From positions 1 to 64,000 of the forward strand of contig CAZABP010000023.1 of the NCBI GenBank assembly GCA_964483245.1: a DNA stretch of 64,000 nucleotides, written 5' to 3'. The notes beneath the pieces were generated by a model. It was not told the origin of the DNA and did not search any database. It saw only the letters and a program-made list of their open reading frames with translations. Shown here one piece after another: positions 1 through 8,345 of the stretch (positions are counted from its first letter, which is position 1; each line of letters starts with the position of its first letter). The stretch is from CAZABP01 sp964483245. GTDB lineage: Bacteria > Planctomycetota > UBA1135 > UBA2386. Made by a program: the position numbers and the translations under genes.

Positions 1-611
1 AGCGCCTGCTCGGGGGACATGTACATCGGTGTGCCGACGATCGCGCCGCTCTCGGTCATCGAGCCGGTGCCGGTCTCGCGCGCGAGCCCGAAGGCGGTGA
101 TCGCGACGCGCCCGTCCTCGCGCAGCATCAGGTTGCCCGGCTTGACGTCGCGGTGCAGCACGCCGCGGTCGTGCGCGTATTGCAGCGCATGCGCCGCCTG
201 CGCCGCGATCTCGGCGGCGACGCGTGCCGGCAACGGCCCGACGCGGAGGCGTTCCTCGAGCGTCGTGCCATCGACGTATTCCATCGCGAACCAGTGCAGG
301 CGGCCGCTGCGGCCGTGGTCGTGCACGGCGACGATGCCGGGGTGGTGCACGCGCTGCATCAGCTCCCCTTCGCGCAGGAAGCGGGCGAGCGCGCGCTCGG
401 TCAGCGTCAGGCTTGGCGGCAGGATCTTCAGCGCGACGCGCAGCCCATCGGCGCGGCGGCGTGCCTCGTAGACGACGCCCATCGAGCCCTTGCCCACTTC
501 GCGCAGGATCTCGAACTCCGGCAGCGCGCCGGCCAGAGACTCTGGTGCAAACGTGTAGAACTCGGTGCGTTGTCCGAAGTCGGGGCGATCTCCTGGATCG
601 TTGGGGTTCAC
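1..611 (-). CDS. Ser/Thr protein kinase, N-terminal part (cut by window edge), AFG instead of DFG
   Basis: This is the first 203 codons of a Hanks-type Ser/Thr kinase that runs off the window. It starts at a GTG (611) overlapping the kdsA stop as GTGA, so the two are probably translationally coupled. Visible motifs are the glycine loop GKGSMGVVYEA, the lysine motif VALK, an alpha-C Glu in LREGELM, the catalytic loop HRDVKPGN, and GTPMYMSPEQ just before the edge. The DFG motif reads AFG: codon 173 (bases 93-95) is GCC (Ala), not GAC (Asp), which removes the usual Mg-binding Asp while the HRD Asp is kept. The frame is otherwise open with normal codon use. The family is certain; catalytic activity is doubtful. 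No C-terminal domains can be seen. Confidence 0.9.
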   Translation of the reverse strand, partial: MNPNDPGDRPDFGQRTEFYTFAPESLAGALPEFEILREVGKGSMGVVYEARRRADGLRVALKILPPSLTLTERALARFLREGELMQRVHHPGIVAVHDHGRSGRLHWFAMEYVDGTTLEERLRVGPLPARVAAEIAAQAAHALQYAHDRGVLHRDVKPGNLMLREDGRVAITAFGLARETGTGSMTESGAIVGTPMYMSPEQA

Positions 612-1450
612 GGGGGGCTGGCGCGCATCGCGCTCTGGATCGCGCGCAGCTCGGTGAGCAGCGGCTCCAGATCGGCGAGGCGGACCATGTTGGGACCGTC
701 GGACGGGGCGTGGTCCGGGTCTTCGTGCACTTCGAGGAACAGGCCGTCGATGCCACAGGCGACGGCGGCGCGCGCCAGATACGGCACCAGCGTGCGATCA
801 CCGCCGCTGCGGTCACCCTGACCGCCCGGGCGTTGCACCGAGTGCGTCGCATCGAAGACCAGCGGCTGGCCGGTCGCGCGCATCGTCGGGAACCCGGTGA
901 AGTCGACGACCAGCGCGTGGTAGCCGAAGCTCGTCCCGCGCTCGGTCAGCAGGATGCGATCGTTGCCGGCGTCGCGCAGCTTCGTCACCACTTGCGCCAT
1001 GTCCGACGGCGCGAGGAACTGCCCCTTCTTGACGTTGACCGCGCGTCCGGTAGCCGCTGCCGCCAGCAGCAGGTCCGTCTGCCGGCACAGGAAGGCCGGG
1101 ATCTGCAGCACGTCGGCGACCTCACCGGCCGCGGCGGCCTGCTGTGCGTCGTGCACGTCGGTCAGCACCGGTGCGCCGGTCGCATCCCGCGCCGCCGCCA
1201 GGATCGACAGCCCGTGCTCCATCCCGACGCCGCGGAAGCTCCGCCCCGAAGTGCGGTTCGCCTTGTCGTAGCTGCTCTTGAACACGAACGGCACGTGCAG
1301 CCGCCGGCAGATCCGCGCGATCGCCTCCGCGTGCCGCAGCGCATGCTCGCGGCTCTCGATGACGCAGGGCCCCGCGATCAGCGCAAACGGCGCGCCGCCT
1401 CCGAACGTGACTGGCCCCACCTGGACCGACATGCGCCGCAGCATACTCAC
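608..1450 (-). CDS. kdsA: 3-deoxy-8-phosphooctulonate synthase (Kdo-8-P synthase)
   Basis: This 280-residue protein is a cytoplasmic enzyme that condenses phosphoenolpyruvate with arabinose 5-phosphate to Kdo 8-phosphate, the first committed step to the Kdo sugar of lipopolysaccharide. It has the family's usual length and signatures: AGPCVIES near the start, FKSSYDKANR, GVGMEHGL, VLTDVH, DVLQIPAFLCRQTDLL, VNVKKGQFL, ERGTSFGYH and FDATHSVQ. The Cys in AGPC, where the E. coli enzyme has Asn, points to the metal-dependent class. It precedes the kinase at 1-611 on the same strand with a 4-base overlap. An inverted repeat at 1462-1520 lies directly upstream. An alternative start is the Met at residue 3 or 7. 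Confidence 0.97.
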   Translation of the reverse strand: MSMLRRMSVQVGPVTFGGGAPFALIAGPCVIESREHALRHAEAIARICRRLHVPFVFKSSYDKANRTSGRSFRGVGMEHGLSILAAARDATGAPVLTDVHDAQQAAAAGEVADVLQIPAFLCRQTDLLLAAAATGRAVNVKKGQFLAPSDMAQVVTKLRDAGNDRILLTERGTSFGYHALVVDFTGFPTMRATGQPLVFDATHSVQRPGGQGDRSGGDRTLVPYLARAAVACGIDGLFLEVHEDPDHAPSDGPNMVRLADLEPLLTELRAIQSAMRASPP

Positions 1451-1461
1451 GTGAACCTCGA

Positions 1462-1520
1462 GGGGTCTGACCCCGAAAGTCGCGCCATTCTGTCAGGCCG
1501 ATCCTGTTGGGGTCAGACCC
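1462..1520. repeat. REP-like inverted repeat with GTCTGAC core
   Basis: A left arm GGGGTCTGACCCC (1462-1474) is matched by GGGGTCAGACCC (1509-1520), giving 12 perfect complementary bases around a 34-base spacer. It fills the gap between the lipid kinase stop and the kdsA start on the minus strand. Each arm is also close to a self-palindrome. The second element at 3202-3272 has the same core. This looks like a REP/BIME-type repeat; a terminator is unlikely because there is no T-run. Confidence 0.8.
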
Positions 1521-1528
1521 TTTCATTC

Positions 1529-2401
1529 TCATGCGCCGAACAGCGGGATCTGCTCGGCGGCGCGCTCGATCGTGACCGGCGTCGTGCCGCCGTAGTCGCC
1601 GTCGATCTGCCATGGCACCGGGGTCGCGGCCGTGACCGTGATCCGCGCGGCGGTCGCGTGGTCGACGTCGCGGCCGGGGCGTAGGCGACCGAACCATGCG
1701 CGCGTGACGGCCCGCGCCCAGGCGAAGCGGCTGCGCTGGCGGAACAGCAGCGCGTGCAGATGGCCGTCGTCGATCCGGATCCCGCGCGGCAGGTGCAGCA
1801 GTCCGCCGTAGTTGCGCACGCGGGTGACGAGGACCTGCGAGCAGCCGCTCTGCGCCGGCCGGTCGTCGAGTTGCACGTGCAGGTCCGGCACCGGCCAGCG
1901 CCGCACGATGTGCAGGATCGGGCCGGTCCAGCGCAGCTTGCCGAGCGGGCCGCGGCGCACCTCCTCCACGCGCCGCACGATCGCGCCATCGAGGCCGACG
2001 CCGGCGAACAGCAGGAAGCGCCGCCCATTGGCCAGTCCGACCGTGACCGGGCGCGGCGTGCCGTGTGCCAGCAGTGCGGCCAGCGCCGTCGGCCGGCGCG
2101 GCAGCCGCAGCTCATGCCGCAGCACGTTCGCAGTGCCCATCGCGAGCACCCCGAGTGGCAGGCGCAGGTCGCGCATGCCGTTCAGCGCTTCGTTGACGGT
2201 GCCGTCGCCGCCGACGACCGCGAGCGCGTCGTAGTCGTCCGCTTCCGCCGCGAACGCGCGCGCCTCCCCGGCCCGCGTCGTGACGCGCAATGCTGCCGTG
2301 CAACCTCGAGCGCGCAACGCCGCGACGAGGTGATCCGCCGCGGCACGGCCGCGGCCGCCACCGGCGATCGGATTCGCAAGGACCAGGAAGCGGCGCGCCA
2401 T
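1529..2401 (-). CDS. Diacylglycerol/lipid kinase family protein (DagK/YegS-like)
   Basis: This 290-residue protein belongs to the DAGK catalytic family, whose members phosphorylate diacylglycerol or related lipids at the membrane. The nucleotide-binding motif VVGGDGTVNEALNG is at about residues 62-74, after the N-terminal strand FLVLANPIAGGGRG. Further family features are LGVLAMGTAN and a C-terminal beta-sandwich region ending QIDGDYGG. I chose the ATG at 2401 because the upstream ATG at 2443 would overlap the start of the divergent gene at 2433 and adds an unconserved tail. The true lipid substrate cannot be read from the sequence. Confidence 0.9.
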   Translation of the reverse strand: MARRFLVLANPIAGGGRGRAAADHLVAALRARGCTAALRVTTRAGEARAFAAEADDYDALAVVGGDGTVNEALNGMRDLRLPLGVLAMGTANVLRHELRLPRRPTALAALLAHGTPRPVTVGLANGRRFLLFAGVGLDGAIVRRVEEVRRGPLGKLRWTGPILHIVRRWPVPDLHVQLDDRPAQSGCSQVLVTRVRNYGGLLHLPRGIRIDDGHLHALLFRQRSRFAWARAVTRAWFGRLRPGRDVDHATAARITVTAATPVPWQIDGDYGGTTPVTIERAAEQIPLFGA

Positions 2402-2432
2402 CGCGGCCGTGCTGCTATAGCGTCGCGCCGCG

Positions 2433-3287
2433 ATGGCAGCCAAGCCGACGATCCTGCTGACCGGCGCGACCGGTTATCTCGGGCACCACGTGCGCGCGGT
2501 CTGCGCACGGCGCGCGCTCCCGGTCGTGACCGTGGGCCGCAGCGGCTGCGACCTGCAGGTGGACCTCGCCGATCCAGACTCGGTCGCGCGTCTGGTCGCG
2601 CAGCTCGGCACAGAATCCGTGCTGCATGCCGGCGCGATGACGTCGGTCGCCGCGTGCGAAGCCGACCCCGCGCGCGCCGAGCGCGTCAACGTCGTTGCGA
2701 CGCGCCTGCTCGCAGCGGCGGCCGGCGCGCGGCTGCTGCTCGTGTCCACCGACCTCGTGTTCGACGGCCGGGCCGGACCCTATGCGCCGGACGCCGAACC
2801 GCGCCCGCTGTCGGTCTACGGCCGCACCAAGCTCGCCGCCGAGCGCGCGGTCCTCGCCGCCGGTGCCCGCGTCGTGCGCGTGCCGCTGCTGTTCGGTCCG
2901 AGCTTCGACGGCCGGCGCGGCGCCAGCGACATGGTCCTGTCCGCGCTGCGCGAGCAACGCCCGCTGACACTGTTCACCGACGAGCTCCGTTCCCCGCTGC
3001 ACGTTGCCGACGCCGCCGCGCACCTGCTCGACCTGTTGCTCGCGCCGGATACGCCGCCGCTCACGCACCTGCCCGGCCCCGAACACCTGACCCGCGCCGA
3101 GCTCGGCCTCCGCATCTGCGCCGAGCACGGCCTCGATCCGCGCACGCTGACGTTCGCGCCGAGCACCGATCCACTGCGCCCCAAGGACGTGCGCCTGGTT
3201 TCGAATTCGGGAGGGTTGGAGTCTGACCCCAACCGTCCCGAATTCAGAGGGTTGGGGTCAGATTCCAACCCTCCTATTCGCGGGTGA
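2433..3287 (+). CDS. NAD(P)-dependent sugar-nucleotide reductase (RmlD-like SDR)
   Basis: This 284-residue protein is an extended short-chain dehydrogenase of the dTDP-4-dehydrorhamnose reductase family. It has the dinucleotide-binding motif GATGYLG (about residues 11-17), an HAGAMTSVAACE stretch, the STD-LVFDG region and the catalytic YGRTK motif. A role in making a deoxysugar for a surface polysaccharide is likely, but no other nucleotide-sugar genes are nearby. The last roughly 25 residues, from about 3206 on, are encoded by the palindromic repeat at 3202-3272 and do not look like native protein; the original stop was probably displaced. The end overlaps the convergent gene at 3274 by 14 bases. 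Confidence 0.85.
   Translation: MAAKPTILLTGATGYLGHHVRAVCARRALPVVTVGRSGCDLQVDLADPDSVARLVAQLGTESVLHAGAMTSVAACEADPARAERVNVVATRLLAAAAGARLLLVSTDLVFDGRAGPYAPDAEPRPLSVYGRTKLAAERAVLAAGARVVRVPLLFGPSFDGRRGASDMVLSALREQRPLTLFTDELRSPLHVADAAAHLLDLLLAPDTPPLTHLPGPEHLTRAELGLRICAEHGLDPRTLTFAPSTDPLRPKDVRLVSNSGGLESDPNRPEFRGLGSDSNPPIRG
3202..3272. repeat. Double-hairpin REP/BIME-like element
   Basis: Two adjacent imperfect palindromes, about 3202-3246 and 3248-3272, each contain the core GTCTGAC or its complement GTCAGA. The arm at 3213-3233 pairs with 3251-3271 with one mismatch in 21, so the pair also forms one large inverted repeat. The flanks GAATTCGGGA and TCCCGAATTC extend the first hairpin. The element lies inside the 3-prime end of the reductase gene at 2433-3287, next to the stop of the convergent gene. 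Confidence 0.85.
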
Positions 3288-6200
3288 GGACGAGCGCGTC
3301 GTCGCTGTAGACGACGTCGTGCAGCGTGCGCGCGCCGTCTGGCCAGTGCACCTCGAGTGTGGTGCTGCCGGGATGGCGGAGGAGGAACTCGTACGGCCCC
3401 TGCGACAGGTAGCCGGAGCCGGCGTGCAGCTCGAGCAGCGGGCCCTTGCCGATGCGGACCCGCGCCCCGGCGGCCGGGCGCAGCGTCGGATGCTGCAACT
3501 CGATCCGCAGCGTCTGCGGTGCCGGGATCCGGTTGCGCAGCACACGCAGCGGCCCGTCGTTGGTCGTCACCAGCAGGTCGGGTGCGGCGTCGCCGTCGAC
3601 GTCGTGCACCACGAGCGCACGTGCGTCCTGCGGAATCACGATGCCGCTCTCGACCGGCGGCACCGGTACCAGCGCGCCACCGCCGGTCCCGCGCAACCAG
3701 AACCCGAGCCCGCCATCCATGCGGCCGGTCTCCGGCTCGGGGGCATAGAAGTTCTGCGCGCCGACGACGTCGGCATGCCCATCGAGATCCAGATCCGCGA
3801 TTGCGATCCCGAACACCGGCGCCGTCTGCGCCTCGGTCGGGAACGGCACGAATTCGAGCTTCCCGCGCCCGTCGTTGCGCAGCCAGCCGCTGCGCAGCTC
3901 GGTCGCATCCAGCCGCAGCGACTGGTCGAGCGCCTGCGGCGTGTAGATCTCCGCCAGGTTCGCACTCGCGAACTTCTCGTAGCTCTCGAACTTCTCCGCG
4001 ATGAACGGCATCGCCTGGCTGCTGCAGCTGCGCCCGCGCACCGGCAGCAGCGTGCCGTCGGCATCCTTCGCCTCGACGACGTCGAACGACCCGCTCTGGT
4101 CGAAGTCGGCGCAGAACAGCGAGGCCGGGTGCTCCGGCGTCGCGTGGTACTTGGTGTTGAGCCCGAAGTTGCCGAGCGCGTAGTCGAGGTCGCCGTCGCC
4201 ATCCAGATCCCCGGCCGCGATCGAGTTCCACCAGCCGCGCAGCTTCGCCACCCCCGCCTCGAGCGTGCGGTCGACGAGCTTGCCCTGCTCGTTGCGCAGC
4301 ACGCGCGGGGCCTGCCAGTGCGCAGTGACCAGCAGATCGGTCCAGCCGTCGCCGTCGTAGTCGGACCAGACCGCGCTGGTCACGAGACCGGCTTCGAGCA
4401 GCGCCGGCGCGAGCTGCGCCGTGGCGTCGACGAACCGCCCGCCGTCATTGCGCAGCAGGCGGCTTTGCGGGCTCTTGGGGAACTGACCGGGGATCACGAA
4501 CGAGCCGACGAACAGGTCGAGATCGCCGTCGCGGTCGAAGTCGCACGCCGCGGCACAGCTTCCACTGTCGGCGAGCCCCGGGAACGCCAGCTCCGTGCCG
4601 AATCCGCTCTCGCCGCTCAGCAGCAGATCGCGCAGTTCGCCGTCCGACTTCGCCTCGACGCTGCCACTGATCGCGAGGAGGTCCAGCTTGCCGCCGCCGT
4701 CGACGTCGAACAACAGCAGCCCGAGGCTCTCCCGTGCGCCGTCCCCATGCTCGATCTCCTCATAGCCACCCTGCTGGCGCGGCTCGTAATCCCGCAGCCG
4801 TTGACCGCGGGCACCAGCAATGTAGATCGCGCGCCGCCAGTCCTGCATCCGCTCGCCGATCGCGATGCCGGGCCCCATCCGCGACAGCCGGTGCGGCAGC
4901 AGCGGCTGGGCGCGGAAGTCGTCGAACGGCTGTTCCTCGTGCACCCACGACAGCCCGAGCTCACGCGCCGCCTCCACGAACCGCGGCAGCTCCGGTTCCG
5001 GCGCCGGCGCGCGCCTGGCCGGCCCCGGCGGCTCCGTGATCACCAGCAGGTAGTCCGCCGGCAGCCCCTCGAACCGCTGCACGTGCCCGCTCGGCCAATG
5101 CACGGTCATCCTGTCGACCGTCGCTGCCGTGCCGAGGCCGAACTGCAGCATCGGCTCGTCGGCCGACAGGTACCCGCGCGCCAGCGTCAGCCACTTCGTC
5201 TGCGTGACGCCGCCCGTCTCGACGACGACCTTTGCGCCGACGCCGTGGCGTTCGCTGGCATCCCCTTCGAGCTGCACCAACATCCGCCGTCCGCCGTTGC
5301 CGTCGTTGCGATACAGGCTCGCCGGCGCGTTCATGTTGTTGACGACGATGTCCAGATCCCCGTCGCGGTCGAAGTCGCACAGCGCAGCGCCGTGGCTGAC
5401 CCCTTCGAGATCGAGTCCCCATTCCTTGGCGACCTTCGCGAACTGCAGGCCGCCGAGGTTGCGGAACGCCAGGTTCTTCTCCGGCACCGGCGGCACGTTG
5501 CGCGCCAGCTCGAGCGCTTCCGCGATCTTGCCGGCACGCACCAGCGCCGCGTACCTCGGATTCAGATCCGGATCCATGTCGAACCGCGCGATCCCGTTCG
5601 TCACGAACAGGTCCTGCCAGCCGTCGTTGTCCAGATCGCCGAACCGCACGGCCCAGGTCCAGTCGGTCTTCGCGACGCCGGCCAGATACGCGATCTCCTG
5701 CATGCGCCCGACGCCCCGGTTCCAGAACAGCATGTTCCGCATCCCCTGTTGCGGGCGGCCGTGCTCGAGGAACCAACCGCGGTCGCTCATGCCGCCCATC
5801 AGCCACTTCGCCTTCTTGTGCGTCGTCATCGCCATGTCGGCGACGATCAGGTCGGCGCGCCCGTCGTTGTCGATGTCGCCGGCGTCGCTGCCCATCCCGA
5901 AATACGCCGTCTTCGGCAGCACCTCCTCGGTCACGTGCGCGAACGTGCCGTCCGCGCGGTTGTGGTACAGCATGTCCGGCGACTCGAGGTCGTTGGCGAT
6001 GTACAGATCCAGCCAGCCGTCATCGTCGTAGTCCCACCAGGTCGCCGACAGGCCCATGCCGTGATCGGAGATCCCGGCCTGCGCCGTGACGTCGGTGAAC
6101 CGCCCGCCGTCATTGCGCAGCAGGTGATCCGCCTGCCCGCCGAAGAACAGCCGCCCCTGCAGCGCGATCAGGTGATCGGCGAGCTCCGGCGGAATCTGCC

Positions 6201-6960
6201 ACTCGCCGTCGACCGGCTGCAGCGGTGGCAGCTCCGGCGCGAGCTGCTCGAGCGTCTTCATGAACCGCGACGGAAACAGGATCTCGTTGCGGATCTCCGG
6301 CGGCAGGGTCGGCCCGAGCACGCGGTTGGTCAGCAGATACAGGTCCAGGTCGCCGTCGCGGTCGTAGTCGGCGAACGCACAGGCGGTGCTGGCCGCCGAT
6401 ATGTCGACGCCCCATTCCCGCGCGACGTCCCGGAACGTCCCATCGCCGAGGTTCAGGTACAGCAGGTTCGGCGCCTCGCTGTTGCAGACGTACAGATCCA
6501 GATCCCCGTCCGCGTCCACGTCGGCGAACGACGCGCCGCTGCCCCAGGCATCGCCGCCGGCGACCCCGGCCGCCGCCGTGACGTCCTCGAACCGCCATGG
6601 CGCGCGCTGCGCGAACAGCTTGTTCGGCCCGTCCTGCGACACGAGGTAGATGTCCGGCAGGCCGTTGCCGTCGTAGTCGCCGACTGCGAGGCCGGCGCCG
6701 TTGTACATGTACGGATAGACGTTCTGCGGCCGCAGCCAGTTCTCGAACACGACCCCCGTCTGCGCCGGATCGAGCAGCGTGAACTTCATCGCGCCGCCCG
6801 CCGGCGGCGCGAGCGGCGTCCCGCGCAGGCCATCGCGCGTGAACGGTTCGCGCGCGTTCGCTCCTGTCAATCCGCTCCACGCTGCCCAGCCGCCGATCGC
6901 GAGCAACAGGATGGAGACTGCGATCCAGATCCCTCGGCGGCGCGCCGGCCTCATCATCAT
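3274..6960 (-). CDS. Large FG-GAP/VCBS-repeat protein with two ASPIC/UnbV domains, membrane-anchored
   Basis: This is a 1228-residue exported protein of the CRTAC1-like FG-GAP family. The N-terminus, starting at a run of three Met codons, has basic residues and one hydrophobic segment (WIAVSILLLAIGGWAAW), a signal anchor or signal peptide. Many calcium-binding-type repeats follow, each with a DxDxDGxxD pattern such as VGDYDGNGLPD, VDADGDLDLY and GDIDNDGRADL. A first ASPIC/UnbV domain (GYLSADEPMLQFGLG, VHWPSGHVQRF) ends the first propeller, a second FG-GAP set follows, and a second ASPIC-like domain (GYLSQGPYEF, VHWPDGARTL) closes the protein. It therefore looks like a tandem duplication of a propeller-plus-ASPIC unit. 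It lies downstream of the beta-propeller gene at 6993 by 32 bases. The ligand is unknown. Confidence 0.9.
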   Translation of the reverse strand: MMMRPARRRGIWIAVSILLLAIGGWAAWSGLTGANAREPFTRDGLRGTPLAPPAGGAMKFTLLDPAQTGVVFENWLRPQNVYPYMYNGAGLAVGDYDGNGLPDIYLVSQDGPNKLFAQRAPWRFEDVTAAAGVAGGDAWGSGASFADVDADGDLDLYVCNSEAPNLLYLNLGDGTFRDVAREWGVDISAASTACAFADYDRDGDLDLYLLTNRVLGPTLPPEIRNEILFPSRFMKTLEQLAPELPPLQPVDGEWQIPPELADHLIALQGRLFFGGQADHLLRNDGGRFTDVTAQAGISDHGMGLSATWWDYDDDGWLDLYIANDLESPDMLYHNRADGTFAHVTEEVLPKTAYFGMGSDAGDIDNDGRADLIVADMAMTTHKKAKWLMGGMSDRGWFLEHGRPQQGMRNMLFWNRGVGRMQEIAYLAGVAKTDWTWAVRFGDLDNDGWQDLFVTNGIARFDMDPDLNPRYAALVRAGKIAEALELARNVPPVPEKNLAFRNLGGLQFAKVAKEWGLDLEGVSHGAALCDFDRDGDLDIVVNNMNAPASLYRNDGNGGRRMLVQLEGDASERHGVGAKVVVETGGVTQTKWLTLARGYLSADEPMLQFGLGTAATVDRMTVHWPSGHVQRFEGLPADYLLVITEPPGPARRAPAPEPELPRFVEAARELGLSWVHEEQPFDDFRAQPLLPHRLSRMGPGIAIGERMQDWRRAIYIAGARGQRLRDYEPRQQGGYEEIEHGDGARESLGLLLFDVDGGGKLDLLAISGSVEAKSDGELRDLLLSGESGFGTELAFPGLADSGSCAAACDFDRDGDLDLFVGSFVIPGQFPKSPQSRLLRNDGGRFVDATAQLAPALLEAGLVTSAVWSDYDGDGWTDLLVTAHWQAPRVLRNEQGKLVDRTLEAGVAKLRGWWNSIAAGDLDGDGDLDYALGNFGLNTKYHATPEHPASLFCADFDQSGSFDVVEAKDADGTLLPVRGRSCSSQAMPFIAEKFESYEKFASANLAEIYTPQALDQSLRLDATELRSGWLRNDGRGKLEFVPFPTEAQTAPVFGIAIADLDLDGHADVVGAQNFYAPEPETGRMDGGLGFWLRGTGGGALVPVPPVESGIVIPQDARALVVHDVDGDAAPDLLVTTNDGPLRVLRNRIPAPQTLRIELQHPTLRPAAGARVRIGKGPLLELHAGSGYLSQGPYEFLLRHPGSTTLEVHWPDGARTLHDVVYSDDALVLTRE

Positions 6961-6992
6961 GCGCGCAGCATACGCCGCGGTTACCGCGTCGA

Positions 6993-8183
6993 TCAGAGCT
7001 TCAGCACGTGCACGTTCGACAGGCGCACGATCGGTCCCGGCTGCTGCAGGTCCATCGTCAGCGCTTGCACGTACAGCGTCAGCGGCGGGAGCTGGATCTG
7101 CGGCACCGCGAGTGATGGGGAGCCCGTGCCGGTCGTCGTCAACGCGCCGACCCACGCGACGAACACCGCGTCGTTCGCGCCGAGCGACGCCAGGAACAGC
7201 GCATCCGGATTGCCCGCGATCCACCGCGTGTCGCCGCCGCCGAGCGGGAGCCCCGGGTGCAGCGACAGCGACGCCCACAGCGCATACAGGTGTCCGCCCT
7301 GACCCGGGAACGACAGTCCGAGCTTGGTCGTCAGCCCCGGCCCGCCGGTGATCGGGCCGTACAGCTGCGGCACGCGCGCGAGTGCCTCGAGGTTCTGGAA
7401 CGGTGCCCCGCTCGCGATCGGGGTGACCTTGCCATTCGGCTCGACCAGGTCGATCCGGTTCGCGGTCCCGGACTGCGAGACGAGCACGCGTCCTTCGAAG
7501 TCGACGTGGATCCCGTCCGGATTCCCGATGGCCGGCGGCGCCACGACCAGCTGCGGCGGTCCGCCGGCGCGGGCGATCCGATAGACCGAGTCCGTCGTGC
7601 CATCGATGACCGCATAGTCGCCGTTGCCCCACAGCGCGACGCCCTGTGGCAGCGCGAACGGCGCTCCGCTCCAGATCGTCGACAACGCGCCGGCGCGGGT
7701 GATCCGATACAGCGCATTCGTCGAGTCGTCGGTCACCAGGTAATCCCCATTGCTGTCGACGGCGACGCCGAACGGTCGCACCAGCGGCGCGCCGGAGTAG
7801 ATCGTCGATACCGTGCCGGTCGTCGTGATCCGCAGCAGCGCCTTGCTGCCCAGCGACGTCACGACGTAGGTGCCATCGTGATCGACGGCGATCCGGATCG
7901 GGGTCGCGAGCCCGGTCGCGACGGTCTGCAGGCGTGCGAACCGCGGCAGCCGCTTCAGCGCGCCGGTCGTCTCCAGCACCAGCACCTCCTGGTTCGCTGT
8001 CACCGCGATCCCGGACGGGGACGACAGGCCGCTCAACAACGTCGTCACGACTCCGGCCGGCGTGATCCGGTAGACGCTGTTCGTCGAGTAGTCGGTGGCG
8101 ACCAGGTCGCCGCCATCCTGCTGGGCTGCGAGGAGCGCCGGCAGCAGCAGCGCGGGAAGCGAGGAGCGCATGGGGTGCTTCAT
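6993..8183 (-). CDS. Secreted NHL/SMP-30-type beta-propeller protein
   Basis: This 396-residue protein begins with a signal peptide (LLLPALLAA then Q21). About six propeller blades follow, with repeated phrases such as YSTNSVYRITPAG, SPSGIAV, STNALYRITRAG and TDSVYRIARAG, typical of NHL or virginiamycin-lyase-like propellers. The last 130 residues form a separate beta-rich tail (SFPGQGGHLYALWASL, LPPLTLYVQAL) that may be distantly related to the C-terminal module of other secreted proteins here. I chose the ATG at 8183 because it gives a clean signal peptide; upstream residues are arginine-rich. There is no catalytic signature, so a binding or structural role is as likely as an enzymatic one. 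Confidence 0.8.
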   Translation of the reverse strand: MKHPMRSSLPALLLPALLAAQQDGGDLVATDYSTNSVYRITPAGVVTTLLSGLSSPSGIAVTANQEVLVLETTGALKRLPRFARLQTVATGLATPIRIAVDHDGTYVVTSLGSKALLRITTTGTVSTIYSGAPLVRPFGVAVDSNGDYLVTDDSTNALYRITRAGALSTIWSGAPFALPQGVALWGNGDYAVIDGTTDSVYRIARAGGPPQLVVAPPAIGNPDGIHVDFEGRVLVSQSGTANRIDLVEPNGKVTPIASGAPFQNLEALARVPQLYGPITGGPGLTTKLGLSFPGQGGHLYALWASLSLHPGLPLGGGDTRWIAGNPDALFLASLGANDAVFVAWVGALTTTGTGSPSLAVPQIQLPPLTLYVQALTMDLQQPGPIVRLSNVHVLKL

Positions 8184-8251
8184 CGTGGTGCGCGCCACGA
8201 TCGACACTCCACGCCGCTGCCGCAAGAGCCCCACCGCAGTCCGCCGGAAAC

Positions 8252-8286
8252 GAAAAACGGCCGGTGCGTGGGGCGCGCACCGGCCG
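8252..8286 (-). terminator. Rho-independent terminator
   Basis: A perfect 11-base GC-rich stem (8258-8268 with 8276-8286) and a 7-base loop are followed on the minus strand by five T residues (8257-8253). It lies 60 bases past the stop of the minus-strand gene at 8346-10478 and upstream of the propeller gene, so it should separate the two transcripts. It is the only classical terminator I saw in the window. Confidence 0.88.
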
Positions 8287-8345
8287 AGCGTGGCGCGATC
8301 GGGCGCCACCACATGGGAGAGAGGCGAGGGGTGGGTCTCAGTCGT

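Noticed and set aside
3319..7302. A 1327-codon open frame on the plus strand
   Set aside because: It is the exact opposite strand of the ASPIC/UnbV gene; its product is Arg/Val/Gln-rich with no domain. Very high GC leaves antisense frames open by chance. The same holds for the long frames at 7257-10514, 36513-39464 and 30853-31977.
6961..8280. Upstream extension of the ASPIC/UnbV frame to 8280
   Set aside because: It overlaps the propeller gene in another frame and has no recognisable content; the Met run at 6960 precedes a membrane anchor.
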